Assembly (NCBI GenBank): GCA_024641545.1
Contig: JAHECW010000038.1
Location: forward strand, 1 to 35,466
DNA: 35,466 nucleotides
Origin: Acidobacteriota bacterium
Lineage (GTDB): Bacteria; Acidobacteriota; Thermoanaerobaculia; Thermoanaerobaculales; Sulfomarinibacteraceae
Direction: 5' to 3'
Part shown: piece by piece, positions 1-7,951 of the stretch
Position numbering within the stretch: the first letter of the stretch is position 1
Layout of the letters: every line of letters begins with the position of its first letter
Notes under the pieces: generated by a model
The model's input: the letters and a program-made list of their open reading frames with translations, nothing else
Told to the model about the DNA's origin: nothing
Database searches by the model: none
Translations under genes and position numbers: made by a program

Positions 1-88
1 AGATACCCGCCACATCGAGTTCGACAGTTGCGGGTCCGGAGCAGCCGATCACCGTCATCAAAACCACGAGGGTCAATCCTGTGCGCAC
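1..88 (-). CDS. lipoprotein, N-terminal fragment (runs off window edge)
   Basis: A GTG start with a strong purine-rich Shine-Dalgarno (GGGGGAGGG, about 5 bases upstream) opens a frame reading MRTGLTLVVLMTVIGC followed by SGPATVELDV. This is a short basic N-region, a hydrophobic core and a lipobox V-I-G-C, so the product is probably lipidated at Cys16 and exported. Only about 29 residues are inside the window, so function cannot be read. It lies 14 bases downstream of the GH27 stop codon on the same strand and is probably the sixth gene of the leftward glycan operon. A surface or periplasmic sugar-binding or glycoside-hydrolase lipoprotein would fit the context, but that is inference. Confidence 0.6.
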   Translation of the reverse strand, partial: MRTGLTLVVLMTVIGCSGPATVELDVAGI

Positions 89-102
89 GGTGCCCTCCCC
101 CT

Positions 103-1326
103 TCAATCCTGAGCGTCCAGAAGCCGAATCAGCCTCACCATCAGCACGTTGTGGCCGGGAACCTCGGCGCTCAGTTTCCGGCGTGTGGTGCCGAGAATCT
201 CGCCGGTCCACAGGTCTCGGACCCGGTAGAGCCGGGCCTTGAACAGCGCCTCCCGGTCGGCAAGATCGTCAGCCACCAACTCGGCCTGCCAGTCGAGCAC
301 GACCTGCCGCGGCGCCTCGCCCCGGTTGAGGACGCACATCGCCCAGTCCTCACCCGCGAGCGGCTTGAACCAGATCTCGAGGTCGCCGTCGCTGCGGTAT
401 TTGAAGCCCTGGATGCCCAGGGGGTCCTGGTCGACGGCGATGACCTCGTCGTTGATGAGGATCGCCCGCGTCGATTCGGACATGGTCCGGAGGTCGTTGC
501 CGGCGATGAGCGGCGCGGCGAGCATCGCCCACATCGAGAAGTGGGCCCGGTCCTCGCTCGCGCTCATCCCGTTGCCGATCTCCATCATGTCGGGGTCGTT
601 CCAGTGGTCCGGGCCGGCGTGGATCCGGAGCCCGTCCTGCATGTCGAGGATGCGCAGCACGCCCCACGACGACCAGTCTCCGTGGTCGACCTCGCAGTCC
701 CAGCAGGGGGCGATGTCGCCGGTGGTCCGCCACAGATGACCGATCGCCGGGCCCCACTCCCAAGGCCGGTTGTCGCCCCACTCGCAGAGACTGAAGACCA
801 CCGGTCGGCCGGCCGCAGCGAGCGCGCGGCCCATGGTCTGGTACGCGCCCTCGGCGTTGAGACCCTCGGTCGCGCACCAGTCGTACTTGAGGTAGTCGAT
901 GCCCCAGGCGGCGTAGGTGAGGGCGTCCTGGTACTCGTGGCCCCGGCTGCCCGGACGGCCGCCGCAGGTCTCCCAGCCGGCATCGGAGTAGATCCCGAGC
1001 TTGAGTCCTTTGGCGTGGACATAATCGGCGAGCGCCTTCATCCCCGACGGGAAGCGCTCCGGGTCTGGTTGGATCTTGCCGTCGGCGCCGCGTTCACCGT
1101 GCCAGCAGTCGTCGATGACGACATAGACATAGCCGGCGTCGCGCATCCCTGTCGCCACCATCGCGTCGGCGGTTTCCCTGATCACCGCTTCCGTGACATC
1201 GCAGCCGACGTGATTCCAGCTGTTCCAACCCATCGGCGGCGTCGCGGCCAACCCGTCGAACTTCTGCGCGTGGGCGCCGGAGGCGGCGGCAACGGCCACG
1301 ATCAGGACCAGCCCCGCGGGTCTCAT
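103..1326 (-). CDS. GH27 alpha-galactosidase, exported
   Basis: A 407-residue protein with a signal peptide (residues 1-20, ending GAHA before QKFDG) and the GH27 melibiase fold. It should release terminal alpha-galactose, for example from galactomannan side chains, in the periplasm or outside the cell. Family marks seen are the N-terminal PPMGWNSWN, IDDCW near residue 71, the nucleophile motif YLKYDWC (Asp149), the acid/base in WRTTGD (Asp203, four residues after Arg199 as in characterised GH27 enzymes) and WNDPDMMEIG near 241. The C-terminal beta-sandwich is present, so the protein looks complete. The ATG overlaps the GH130 stop by four bases (ATGA), which implies translational coupling. 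An alpha-N-acetylgalactosaminidase is the main alternative within the family. Confidence 0.9.
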   Translation of the reverse strand: MRPAGLVLIVAVAAASGAHAQKFDGLAATPPMGWNSWNHVGCDVTEAVIRETADAMVATGMRDAGYVYVVIDDCWHGERGADGKIQPDPERFPSGMKALADYVHAKGLKLGIYSDAGWETCGGRPGSRGHEYQDALTYAAWGIDYLKYDWCATEGLNAEGAYQTMGRALAAAGRPVVFSLCEWGDNRPWEWGPAIGHLWRTTGDIAPCWDCEVDHGDWSSWGVLRILDMQDGLRIHAGPDHWNDPDMMEIGNGMSASEDRAHFSMWAMLAAPLIAGNDLRTMSESTRAILINDEVIAVDQDPLGIQGFKYRSDGDLEIWFKPLAGEDWAMCVLNRGEAPRQVVLDWQAELVADDLADREALFKARLYRVRDLWTGEILGTTRRKLSAEVPGHNVLMVRLIRLLDAQD

Positions 1327-2513
1327 CGGTCGTCCCCCATCAGCTTCAGATTGCGATCGATGAGCTCGATCCGCTGGCGGACGCACGCGGCCGAGGTCAG
1401 CGGATCGGGCGGCGTGTTGACGCAGTAGTCGACCAGCCGCTCCACCGTGGTCGTCGCGACGTGGCAGCGGGTGTCGGACGAGGCGTAGTAGATGAACAAC
1501 GCGCCGTCGCCCCGGGCGATCCAACCACAGGAGAACGCGACGTTCATGACATCGCCGACCGACTCCTCGCCCGCGGGCGCCACGAGATAGCCGCCGGGCT
1601 GGCGGATCACCCGCCAGGGCTCTTCGAGATCGGTCATGAAGGCGTAGAGCACATAGCGCAGGCCCGACGCCGTGCCGCGCACCCCGTGCGCGAGCTGGAG
1701 CCAGCCCTCGGCGGTCCTGAGCGGCGCCGGACCGAGCCCGTTCTTGACCTCGGTGATGGTGTGGTAGGCGCGGTCGTGGACGATGATCTCCTCATCGATC
1801 ACCGCCTCCTCGATACTCTCCGACAGCCCCCATCCGATGCCGCCACCCGAGCCGGCGTCGATGAACCCGTCCTGCGGCCGGGTGTAGAAGGCGTACCTGC
1901 CGTCGACGAACTCGGGGTGGAGCACCACGTTGCGCTGCTGGGGGGACGGCGTCTTCAGGTCGGCCAGGCGCTCCCAGGTGACGAGGTCGGAGGTCCGCGC
2001 GATACCGCACTGCGCCACCGCCGACGAGAGATCGCCGCGGCGCGCCATCGGGTCCCTGCGTTCGGTGCAGAACAGGCCGTAGATGTGGCCGTCCTCGTGC
2101 CGGACGAGGCGCATGTCGTAGACGTTGACATCCGGGTCGGCGGTCTCGGGGAGCACCACCGGCCGATCGCGAAAACGAAAGTGGTCGATGCCACTGTCGC
2201 TCTCGGCGACCGCAAAGAAGCTCTTGCGGTCCGCACCCTCCACTCTGGCCATGAGGACGAACGCGCCGTCGAGCTCCATGGCGCCGGGGTTGAAAACGGC
2301 GTTGACCCCGATCCGCTCGAGGAACCTCGGATTGCTCCTCGGATCGAAGTCGTAGCGCCAGAAGGGCGGCGCGTGGGCGGCGGTCAGCACCGGATACCGC
2401 CACCGTTGGATGACCCCGTTGGTGCGACGTTCGCGCTCGTTCGGCCGCGCCACCAGCCGCTCGTAATCGTCGATGACCTCGCGCCGGCGTTCGTCGAACT
2501 CCTGGATCCTCAT
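1323..2513 (-). CDS. GH130 4-O-beta-mannosyl-glucose phosphorylase
   Basis: A 396-residue cytoplasmic protein without a signal peptide. It resembles GH130 subfamily 1, which uses phosphate to split 4-O-beta-D-mannosyl-D-glucose into mannose-1-phosphate and glucose. Supporting motifs are FNPGA (residues 74-78), RVEGADRKSFF (90-100), AVAESDSGID and DVNVYDMRLV, where Asp133 matches the general acid of the Bacteroides fragilis enzyme, followed by HEDGHIYGLFCTER. The start is the ATG at 2513, because it forms an ATGA overlap with the stop of the upstream epimerase. Its neighbour makes exactly the disaccharide this subfamily consumes, which supports the subfamily call over the mannosyl-GlcNAc phosphorylases (GH130_2). 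Exact substrate remains inferred. Confidence 0.88.
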   Translation of the reverse strand: MRIQEFDERRREVIDDYERLVARPNERERRTNGVIQRWRYPVLTAAHAPPFWRYDFDPRSNPRFLERIGVNAVFNPGAMELDGAFVLMARVEGADRKSFFAVAESDSGIDHFRFRDRPVVLPETADPDVNVYDMRLVRHEDGHIYGLFCTERRDPMARRGDLSSAVAQCGIARTSDLVTWERLADLKTPSPQQRNVVLHPEFVDGRYAFYTRPQDGFIDAGSGGGIGWGLSESIEEAVIDEEIIVHDRAYHTITEVKNGLGPAPLRTAEGWLQLAHGVRGTASGLRYVLYAFMTDLEEPWRVIRQPGGYLVAPAGEESVGDVMNVAFSCGWIARGDGALFIYYASSDTRCHVATTTVERLVDYCVNTPPDPLTSAACVRQRIELIDRNLKLMGDDR

Positions 2514-3724
2514 GGTGTGGCTCCGCCGGCGCCACCGAGACGCCGGATCATCTCCAGACACATCCGTACGCTGTGGTAGGGGCCCTTCCACTCCGAGACC
2601 TTGGGCTCACGGGTGTCCACCGCGCCGTCCGCACGCACCCGCCAGAACCACTCACCGTGGGTCCGGTCGACGATGTTGCGGTCGATGAAACCCCAGCTCG
2701 CGGCGGCCGCGTCGGCAAATCCGCTCGCCCCGGTCAGCCCGAAGACGTGCCAGAACCCGACCACCGCTTCGGCCTGACACCACCAGTCGTGGTCGCCGTT
2801 GACCACCGCACCGTCGCGGCCCTCGTAGGCGATCCCGCCGGCGCCGTCCATCCCCCGGGCCAGCACCGATCCGGCAAGCTCGACCGCCCACCCTTCGACC
2901 ACCGCCCGCACCCGGGAATCCGCGAGCACCTCGGCCGCCTCGCCGAGCAGCCACGCGGCCTCGATGTCATGACCGAAGGTGCGGCTGTCGGAGCAGCGAT
3001 GCCACTTTTCGTCGAAGAAGTGGTGCAGGTGCCGGTCGGCGGGGTCTCGGCTGAGGATGTGCCGACCAAAAATCGCGATGAGCTCGCCGAGCCGCGATGC
3101 GACGCCGGGGTCCGGCGTCGCGCGGGCGAGATTGGTGAAGCCCTCGACCAGGTGGAGGTGGGTGTTCATCGACTTGGCCGCGTTCATGTCCTTGTCCGAC
3201 AGCCGGAGGTCGCCGATCTCGGACCAGTCTTCGGCGCGGGCCTCGATGTAGCCGCCGAATCGATCGTCGTGGGCGTGGGCGTCGATCAGCACGAATGTCT
3301 GCCGCGCCAGCTCGAGCGCCGTCGGGTCGCCGGTGGCGCGGTGAAACTCACTCAGGGCATAGATGCAGAAGGCCTGGCCGTAGATCTTCTTCGACCGGTC
3401 GAGGGGGCGTCCGTCGGCATCGACCCGCCAGAAGTACCCGCCGCGCTCGCGGTCCCGAAACGCCGATTCCAGGACGTCGAACGCGCGTCGCGCCAGGGCG
3501 AGGTCGCGAACGTCGCCGAGCTCCCGATACAGCGCCGAGAAGGTCCACAGGAGGCGGGAGTTGAGGATCAGCCCGCGCGCCGCGTCCGCGCGCACGACGC
3601 CGTCCGAGGACATCTCACCGATAAAACCGCCGCGTTCGTGGTCGGGGCTCCGATCACGCCAGAACGGCAGCAGATTGTCTTCGAGCTCGCTCGCGATGGC
3701 CCGACGAAGCGCCTTCGGGTCCAT
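2510..3724 (-). CDS. AGE-family cellobiose/mannobiose 2-epimerase
   Basis: A 404-residue (alpha/alpha)6-barrel protein. It is closer to cellobiose 2-epimerases than to N-acylglucosamine 2-epimerases: it has GLILNSRLLWTFSALYR (residues 51-67), RLSDKDMNAAKSMNTHLH (174-191), FGHDIEAAWLL (250-260) and WWCQAEAVVGF (314-324). The three catalytic-type histidines are His189 or His191, His252 and His384, with spacing like that of the characterised Rhodothermus enzyme. The expected reaction is beta-1,4-mannobiose to 4-O-beta-mannosyl-glucose in the cytoplasm, feeding the adjacent GH130 gene. The gene starts four bases after the symporter stop, so the two are co-transcribed. Length is normal for the family. 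Confidence 0.88.
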   Translation of the reverse strand: MDPKALRRAIASELEDNLLPFWRDRSPDHERGGFIGEMSSDGVVRADAARGLILNSRLLWTFSALYRELGDVRDLALARRAFDVLESAFRDRERGGYFWRVDADGRPLDRSKKIYGQAFCIYALSEFHRATGDPTALELARQTFVLIDAHAHDDRFGGYIEARAEDWSEIGDLRLSDKDMNAAKSMNTHLHLVEGFTNLARATPDPGVASRLGELIAIFGRHILSRDPADRHLHHFFDEKWHRCSDSRTFGHDIEAAWLLGEAAEVLADSRVRAVVEGWAVELAGSVLARGMDGAGGIAYEGRDGAVVNGDHDWWCQAEAVVGFWHVFGLTGASGFADAAAASWGFIDRNIVDRTHGEWFWRVRADGAVDTREPKVSEWKGPYHSVRMCLEMIRRLGGAGGATP

Positions 3725-3728
3725 GACC

Positions 3729-5564
3729 TCAGTCGGCCTCGAGCCTGTCGTACCAGTTTTTCTTGAGGAAGATCATCGTCACGACCACGATGGCGGCGGC
3801 CACGGCCGCCGGCACCCACCGCATGAGCACGAAGTAGATCGGCAGCACCACCAGCGCGGTCTGCCAGACGACGCCGACGACGATGTTGACCATGTCCCGC
3901 TTGAAGTTGGTGTTGCGCCGAAAACCGGGATTCTCCGCCTCGACCAGGCGCCGGATGGGTCCCCAGAAACCCCACGGCCGCACCGTGCGGTAGAACGACT
4001 TCAAGGTCGCCTCGTTGGTGGGTTCGGTGAGGAAGGTGCCGACGATGCAGCCGACCAGCGAGATCGCCATGAGGTGCGGGAAGTAATAGAGCGGCAGCAC
4101 GGTCGGCCACACGATCGGGGCCGCGAGGGCCGGGACGATGCCCGCCACCATCCCCCAGAAGTAGCCGTAGCCGTTGAACCGCCACCAGTACCACTTGAGC
4201 ACGTTCGACGACAGGTAGGCGCCCCACAGCGCCGACACGATCCACTGCAGCATGTTGTTGACGTTCTTGGCGTAGAACCCGAGGACGATGCTGACCACGA
4301 CGATGAGCAGACCGCTGGCGTAGTTGACGACGACGGTGCGGCGCTGCGACGCGTGCGGATCGATGTACTTGTGGTAGAGGTCGTTGACGACATAGGCCTG
4401 GGCGGCGTTGAGGGTCCCCGAGAAGGTCGACACGAAGGCCGCGGCGAGACCCGCGAGCAGCAATCCGGTGAAACCGGCCGGAACGAACTCGTTGATCGCC
4501 GACGGCAGGATCTGCTCGAAGTCGATCTGGCCGCCGACGACGAGATCGAGCCGGTGGTAGAACAGCAGCCCGAGCACCACGAACCCGGTGATCATCAGAT
4601 AGCGCGACGGGCTCAGCACCAGGCTGACGAAACCGCTCATGAGCGCGCCTTCGCGCGGGGTCCGGGTGGCGAGAATCTTCTGCATGTCGTAGTTGGGCGC
4701 CGGACCCGCCGCGCTCACCAGGATTCCCTTGAAGACCATCATCATGAAGAAGACGGTGAAGAGCGAGAACTGGTCCGCGGCGATCTTCTGGTTGACCTCG
4801 GTGATGATCCCCGTCCAGTCGAGATCGAGCCGCCAGCCGAACCAGGGGCTCATCCAGCCGTCGGGCACCACCAACGGGTTGGCCGCCAGCGCGGTCATGG
4901 CGATCACCGCCACCACCACCGCCGAGATCGTCATGATGGTGTACTGCAGGACATCGGCGAGGACGATGGACCGCATCCCGCCGAGGATCGTGTAGGCCAC
5001 CGCCGCGAGGGTGAAGACGATGCCGTAGATGTGCGGCACGAACTCGGGCGCGACGTGGATCCCGAGGTACGGCTGGATCGCTTCCCAGGGGAGAAAGATC
5101 TCGACGAACTTGCCGAGCCCGACAAAACCGTAGGCGAGAAAGCCGAGCCCGCCGATGAGGGCGAAAACGACCACGACGGTGTGCGACAGCCGGGCGCCGA
5201 CGCCGGTGCCGAAGCGGGTCTCGATCCACTGCGCGCCGGTGGTGACGTTCGATCGCCGCAGCCAGGCCGAGAGGTAGACCATGAGGAAGACCTGGTTGAA
5301 GGTGGGCCACAGCCAGGGCAGCCAGATCGCCTTCAGCCCGTAGACGAAACCGATGGTGACCAGCCACATGGTGCCCGAGATGTCGAACATCCCCGAGGCG
5401 TTGGACAAACCGAGCATGTACCACGGAATGTCCTTGCCGCCGAGCAGATACGACTCGACGCTCGCGGCCGCGCGTTTGCGCATCGCAAAACCGATGGCGG
5501 TGACCGCGACCAGGTAGACAGCGATGATGGTCAGATCGAGAGCCGTCAGTTGCAGTGATGCCAT
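3729..5564 (-). CDS. sodium/solute symporter (SSS family), probable oligosaccharide importer
   Basis: A 611-residue polytopic membrane protein of the SSS (SLC5-like) family with many hydrophobic helices from residue 10 to the C-terminus. It should import a sugar or short oligosaccharide with sodium across the inner membrane. The start ATG follows an AAGGCGA ribosome-binding site. The C-terminal third holds FYRTVRPWGFWGP, a motif shared in part with the second symporter of this locus, so the two are related. Because the epimerase follows after only four bases, beta-mannobiose or a related manno-oligosaccharide is the likeliest cargo. This assignment rests on context, as SSS sequence alone does not give substrate. 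Confidence 0.85.
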   Translation of the reverse strand: MASLQLTALDLTIIAVYLVAVTAIGFAMRKRAAASVESYLLGGKDIPWYMLGLSNASGMFDISGTMWLVTIGFVYGLKAIWLPWLWPTFNQVFLMVYLSAWLRRSNVTTGAQWIETRFGTGVGARLSHTVVVVFALIGGLGFLAYGFVGLGKFVEIFLPWEAIQPYLGIHVAPEFVPHIYGIVFTLAAVAYTILGGMRSIVLADVLQYTIMTISAVVVAVIAMTALAANPLVVPDGWMSPWFGWRLDLDWTGIITEVNQKIAADQFSLFTVFFMMMVFKGILVSAAGPAPNYDMQKILATRTPREGALMSGFVSLVLSPSRYLMITGFVVLGLLFYHRLDLVVGGQIDFEQILPSAINEFVPAGFTGLLLAGLAAAFVSTFSGTLNAAQAYVVNDLYHKYIDPHASQRRTVVVNYASGLLIVVVSIVLGFYAKNVNNMLQWIVSALWGAYLSSNVLKWYWWRFNGYGYFWGMVAGIVPALAAPIVWPTVLPLYYFPHLMAISLVGCIVGTFLTEPTNEATLKSFYRTVRPWGFWGPIRRLVEAENPGFRRNTNFKRDMVNIVVGVVWQTALVVLPIYFVLMRWVPAAVAAAIVVVTMIFLKKNWYDRLEAD

Positions 5565-5723
5565 TCGCCTTGTCTCCGTCTTCGTCCCGGTCTGGCGGTG
5601 TCGTCGAGCCGGGTGCGGTGGGTTGCCATGAACAGGCTACACGACGGGCGGGCGGCCGCGAGATCAACTTGTGTCGGCGAGCCGGGGCCGGAAGGGTCGA
5701 CCACTCGTGCTCCCATCCGTCGA

Positions 5724-7829
5724 TCAGTGGCCCGCAGCCGTCGGCGCATCGTCGGCCGGGCGGCACTCTTCGGCCCTGGCGGCCAGACGGCCGGCGGCGA
5801 CGCAGACCAGCGACACCACGGGGTCGACCACCACCAACTCGGTCTGACCGTGGCTCTCCCTCGCCGCCTCGAGCCGCGCGAGCCGGTCCTCGAACCAGTC
5901 CCGGGTGATGTCCTTGCCGGTTTCGGCGACGGAGAGCGCCTCGAGCCCGATGACCGAGACCTCGGCGAGCGCGGCCGACATGGGCAGGATCTCGGTCAAC
6001 CCCGGTGATCCGGTGAGGGTGGCCGCGACCGCCGCGTGGTTGTCGCGCCAGATCTCGAGGGATCGGCGGACGGCGGTGCGATCCTCGACGTCGGTCACAC
6101 CCGCTTCGCGCAACCGCTCGACCGCCCGCCCGAACTCGCGGGCGGGTTCGGCGTCGGGCCAGGCGGCGTCGACCATCCGGGTCAGCGGCGAGAACTGGGT
6201 GTGGGCGCGCAGCCGGCCGCGGTTGTAGACCTTGACCGGTTCGATCGCGCCGAGCAGCACCTCGAGCGCGGCCGTGTCGCGGCAGCCGCAGAGCCGGCGC
6301 AGCATCACGGGACGGTTGCGCTCGTGCAGCAGCCCGAGCTCCTCGAGCCTCAGACTCACCCGGTCCAACCGCCGGTACATGTCCTCGAGGTCGCGCACCG
6401 CGCCCGGCGACCAGAGACGCTCGGCGATGGCGGCGGTGCGCGGCCAGATCCGCGAATCGACGGTTTCCGGCGACACGAACTCGGCCCACATGGTGGCCTC
6501 GCCGCCGAGGATGCGCGCCGACTCGTCGGCCGAGAGCGGGGCGTCGGCGGGCAGCGGGTCGTTGAGGTAGTGGTCGGAGGTGGGGTGGATCAGATCGATG
6601 TAGTAGCCGTTGGAGAGGATCCCCGAGTAGCCGAGCCGCGCCGACTCGTAGAGCGACTCGCGGCCGCGCCAGCTCTGGATCACGATGTCCTTGGGGAGTC
6701 CGTTCTGGAAGATCTCGTCCCAGCCGATCATCCGCTTGCCATTACGGGTCAGGATCGCCAGCACCCGCTCGTTGAAATAGCGCTGAAGCGCCAACGGCTC
6801 GTGGTATCCGTTGGCCTCCATGAAGGCGACGATCTCGGGGTTGGCAAGCCAGTCCTTGCCGTTGTTCTCGTCGCCGCCGATGTGGATGAACGCGTCGTCG
6901 AAGAGCTCGGCCATTTCGGCGAGAAAGACCTCGAGAAAGGTGTAGGTGGCCTCAATGGTCGGGTCGACCGTGGGGTCGAAGATCCCCCAGCTGCGCTCGA
7001 TCTCGTACGGCCCGGGCGCGCTGGCCAGCTCGGGATAGGCGGTCAGCCAGGCGGTGCCGTGGCCCGGCAGGTCGAACTCGGGCACGACCCGGATGCCGCG
7101 GTCGGCGGCGTAGTCGATGATCTCGCGGATCTGCGCCCGGGTGTAGTAGAGGCCGTCGGAGCCGAGTTCGTGGAGCTTCGGCAGCGCCGGCGACTCGACC
7201 CTGAAGCCCTGGTCGTCGACCAGGTGCCAGTGGAGGACGTTGAGCTTGACCGCCGCCATGCCGTCGAGGTTGCGCCTGAGCACCTCCATCGGCATGAAGT
7301 GACGGCTCGAGTCGATCATCAGGCCGCGCCAGGGGAAGCGCGGCCGATCGACGATCGAGACCTCGGGCAGCGACACGCCGCGCTCGTCGAGAACCACCAG
7401 CTGGAGCAGGGTTTCGAGACCCCTCAGCGCGCCGATGTCGGTAACGGCTTCGAGTCGGATGCCACCCTCGGTCACGGCGAGTCGATAGCTCTCGTCTTCG
7501 CCGAGCTCGACCCTGCCGATGCGGTCGGCTCGCACCACCAGCACCGGATCTGCGTGATTCGCGAGATCGAGAAAGGTGGCGTTGGCGAAAAACAGCGTCG
7601 TCCGGTCCGACAACCGCCGCAGCATCCGCCGGACACCCCGATCGAGCCTCGGCCCGGCGCCTTGACCCTCGGTCACCACGGTGAAGGCGTCGTTGACGAC
7701 CAACGCCGACGCCCCGAGCTCGAGCTGCGCCGGAACCGGCATGAGGTCCAGGGCTCCGGTTGCGGACTCCACCGTCCCGGCGATGGTCATCGCCGCGATC
7801 GCCACCGCCGTCATTCGCACGACTCTCAT
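5724..7829 (-). CDS. GH20 beta-N-acetylhexosaminidase, exported
   Basis: A 701-residue protein starting at the ATG with a GGAGGGG site just upstream; an in-frame ATG 40 codons earlier lacks this. A signal peptide spans about residues 1-26. The GH20b-like N-terminal domain is followed by the catalytic barrel: LMIDSSRHFMP, LHWHLVDDQGFR, VVPEFDLPGHG and HIGGDENNGKDW, with the Asp320-Glu321 pair of the substrate-assisted mechanism. About 200 residues follow the barrel, a longer tail than in minimal GH20 enzymes. It should remove terminal GlcNAc or GalNAc from chitin oligosaccharides or glycoproteins in the periplasm. It is the first gene of the leftward operon, 159 bases before the symporter, and is divergent from the operon at 7952. 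Confidence 0.92.
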   Translation of the reverse strand: MRVVRMTAVAIAAMTIAGTVESATGALDLMPVPAQLELGASALVVNDAFTVVTEGQGAGPRLDRGVRRMLRRLSDRTTLFFANATFLDLANHADPVLVVRADRIGRVELGEDESYRLAVTEGGIRLEAVTDIGALRGLETLLQLVVLDERGVSLPEVSIVDRPRFPWRGLMIDSSRHFMPMEVLRRNLDGMAAVKLNVLHWHLVDDQGFRVESPALPKLHELGSDGLYYTRAQIREIIDYAADRGIRVVPEFDLPGHGTAWLTAYPELASAPGPYEIERSWGIFDPTVDPTIEATYTFLEVFLAEMAELFDDAFIHIGGDENNGKDWLANPEIVAFMEANGYHEPLALQRYFNERVLAILTRNGKRMIGWDEIFQNGLPKDIVIQSWRGRESLYESARLGYSGILSNGYYIDLIHPTSDHYLNDPLPADAPLSADESARILGGEATMWAEFVSPETVDSRIWPRTAAIAERLWSPGAVRDLEDMYRRLDRVSLRLEELGLLHERNRPVMLRRLCGCRDTAALEVLLGAIEPVKVYNRGRLRAHTQFSPLTRMVDAAWPDAEPAREFGRAVERLREAGVTDVEDRTAVRRSLEIWRDNHAAVAATLTGSPGLTEILPMSAALAEVSVIGLEALSVAETGKDITRDWFEDRLARLEAARESHGQTELVVVDPVVSLVCVAAGRLAARAEECRPADDAPTAAGH

Positions 7830-7951
7830 GGCCCCTCCCTGCGTCGGGTTTCCGATCTCGAGTGACCCTGCCATTCTCCCCGACCCGCGGCGTCCGCGCC
7901 ACTCGGATTCCGTGATGGGATAAGATTTCACCACCAAGGGAGGCCTCACCC
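7830..7951. promoter_or_regulatory. divergent promoter region between the two glycan operons
   Basis: The 122-base gap between the GH20 start (leftward) and the second symporter start (rightward) must hold both promoters. A rightward -10-like TAAGAT lies at 7921-7926, 25 bases before the symporter ATG, followed by a strong AGGGAGG ribosome-binding site. No good -35 box is visible at the usual spacing. No convincing operator dyad was found and no dedicated regulator gene lies beside the locus. The control mechanism is unknown. Confidence 0.35.

Noticed and set aside
1323-2513. GH130 as a beta-mannosyl-GlcNAc phosphorylase (N-glycan type)
   Set aside because: The motif set and the neighbouring cellobiose/mannobiose-type epimerase fit the mannosyl-glucose phosphorylase subfamily better, although the GH20 gene made the N-glycan option worth considering.
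3561-5558. Long plus-strand open frame opposite the first symporter
   Set aside because: The translation is almost all charged and His/Asp-rich repeats, the shadow of a hydrophobic membrane protein. No start signal or domain.
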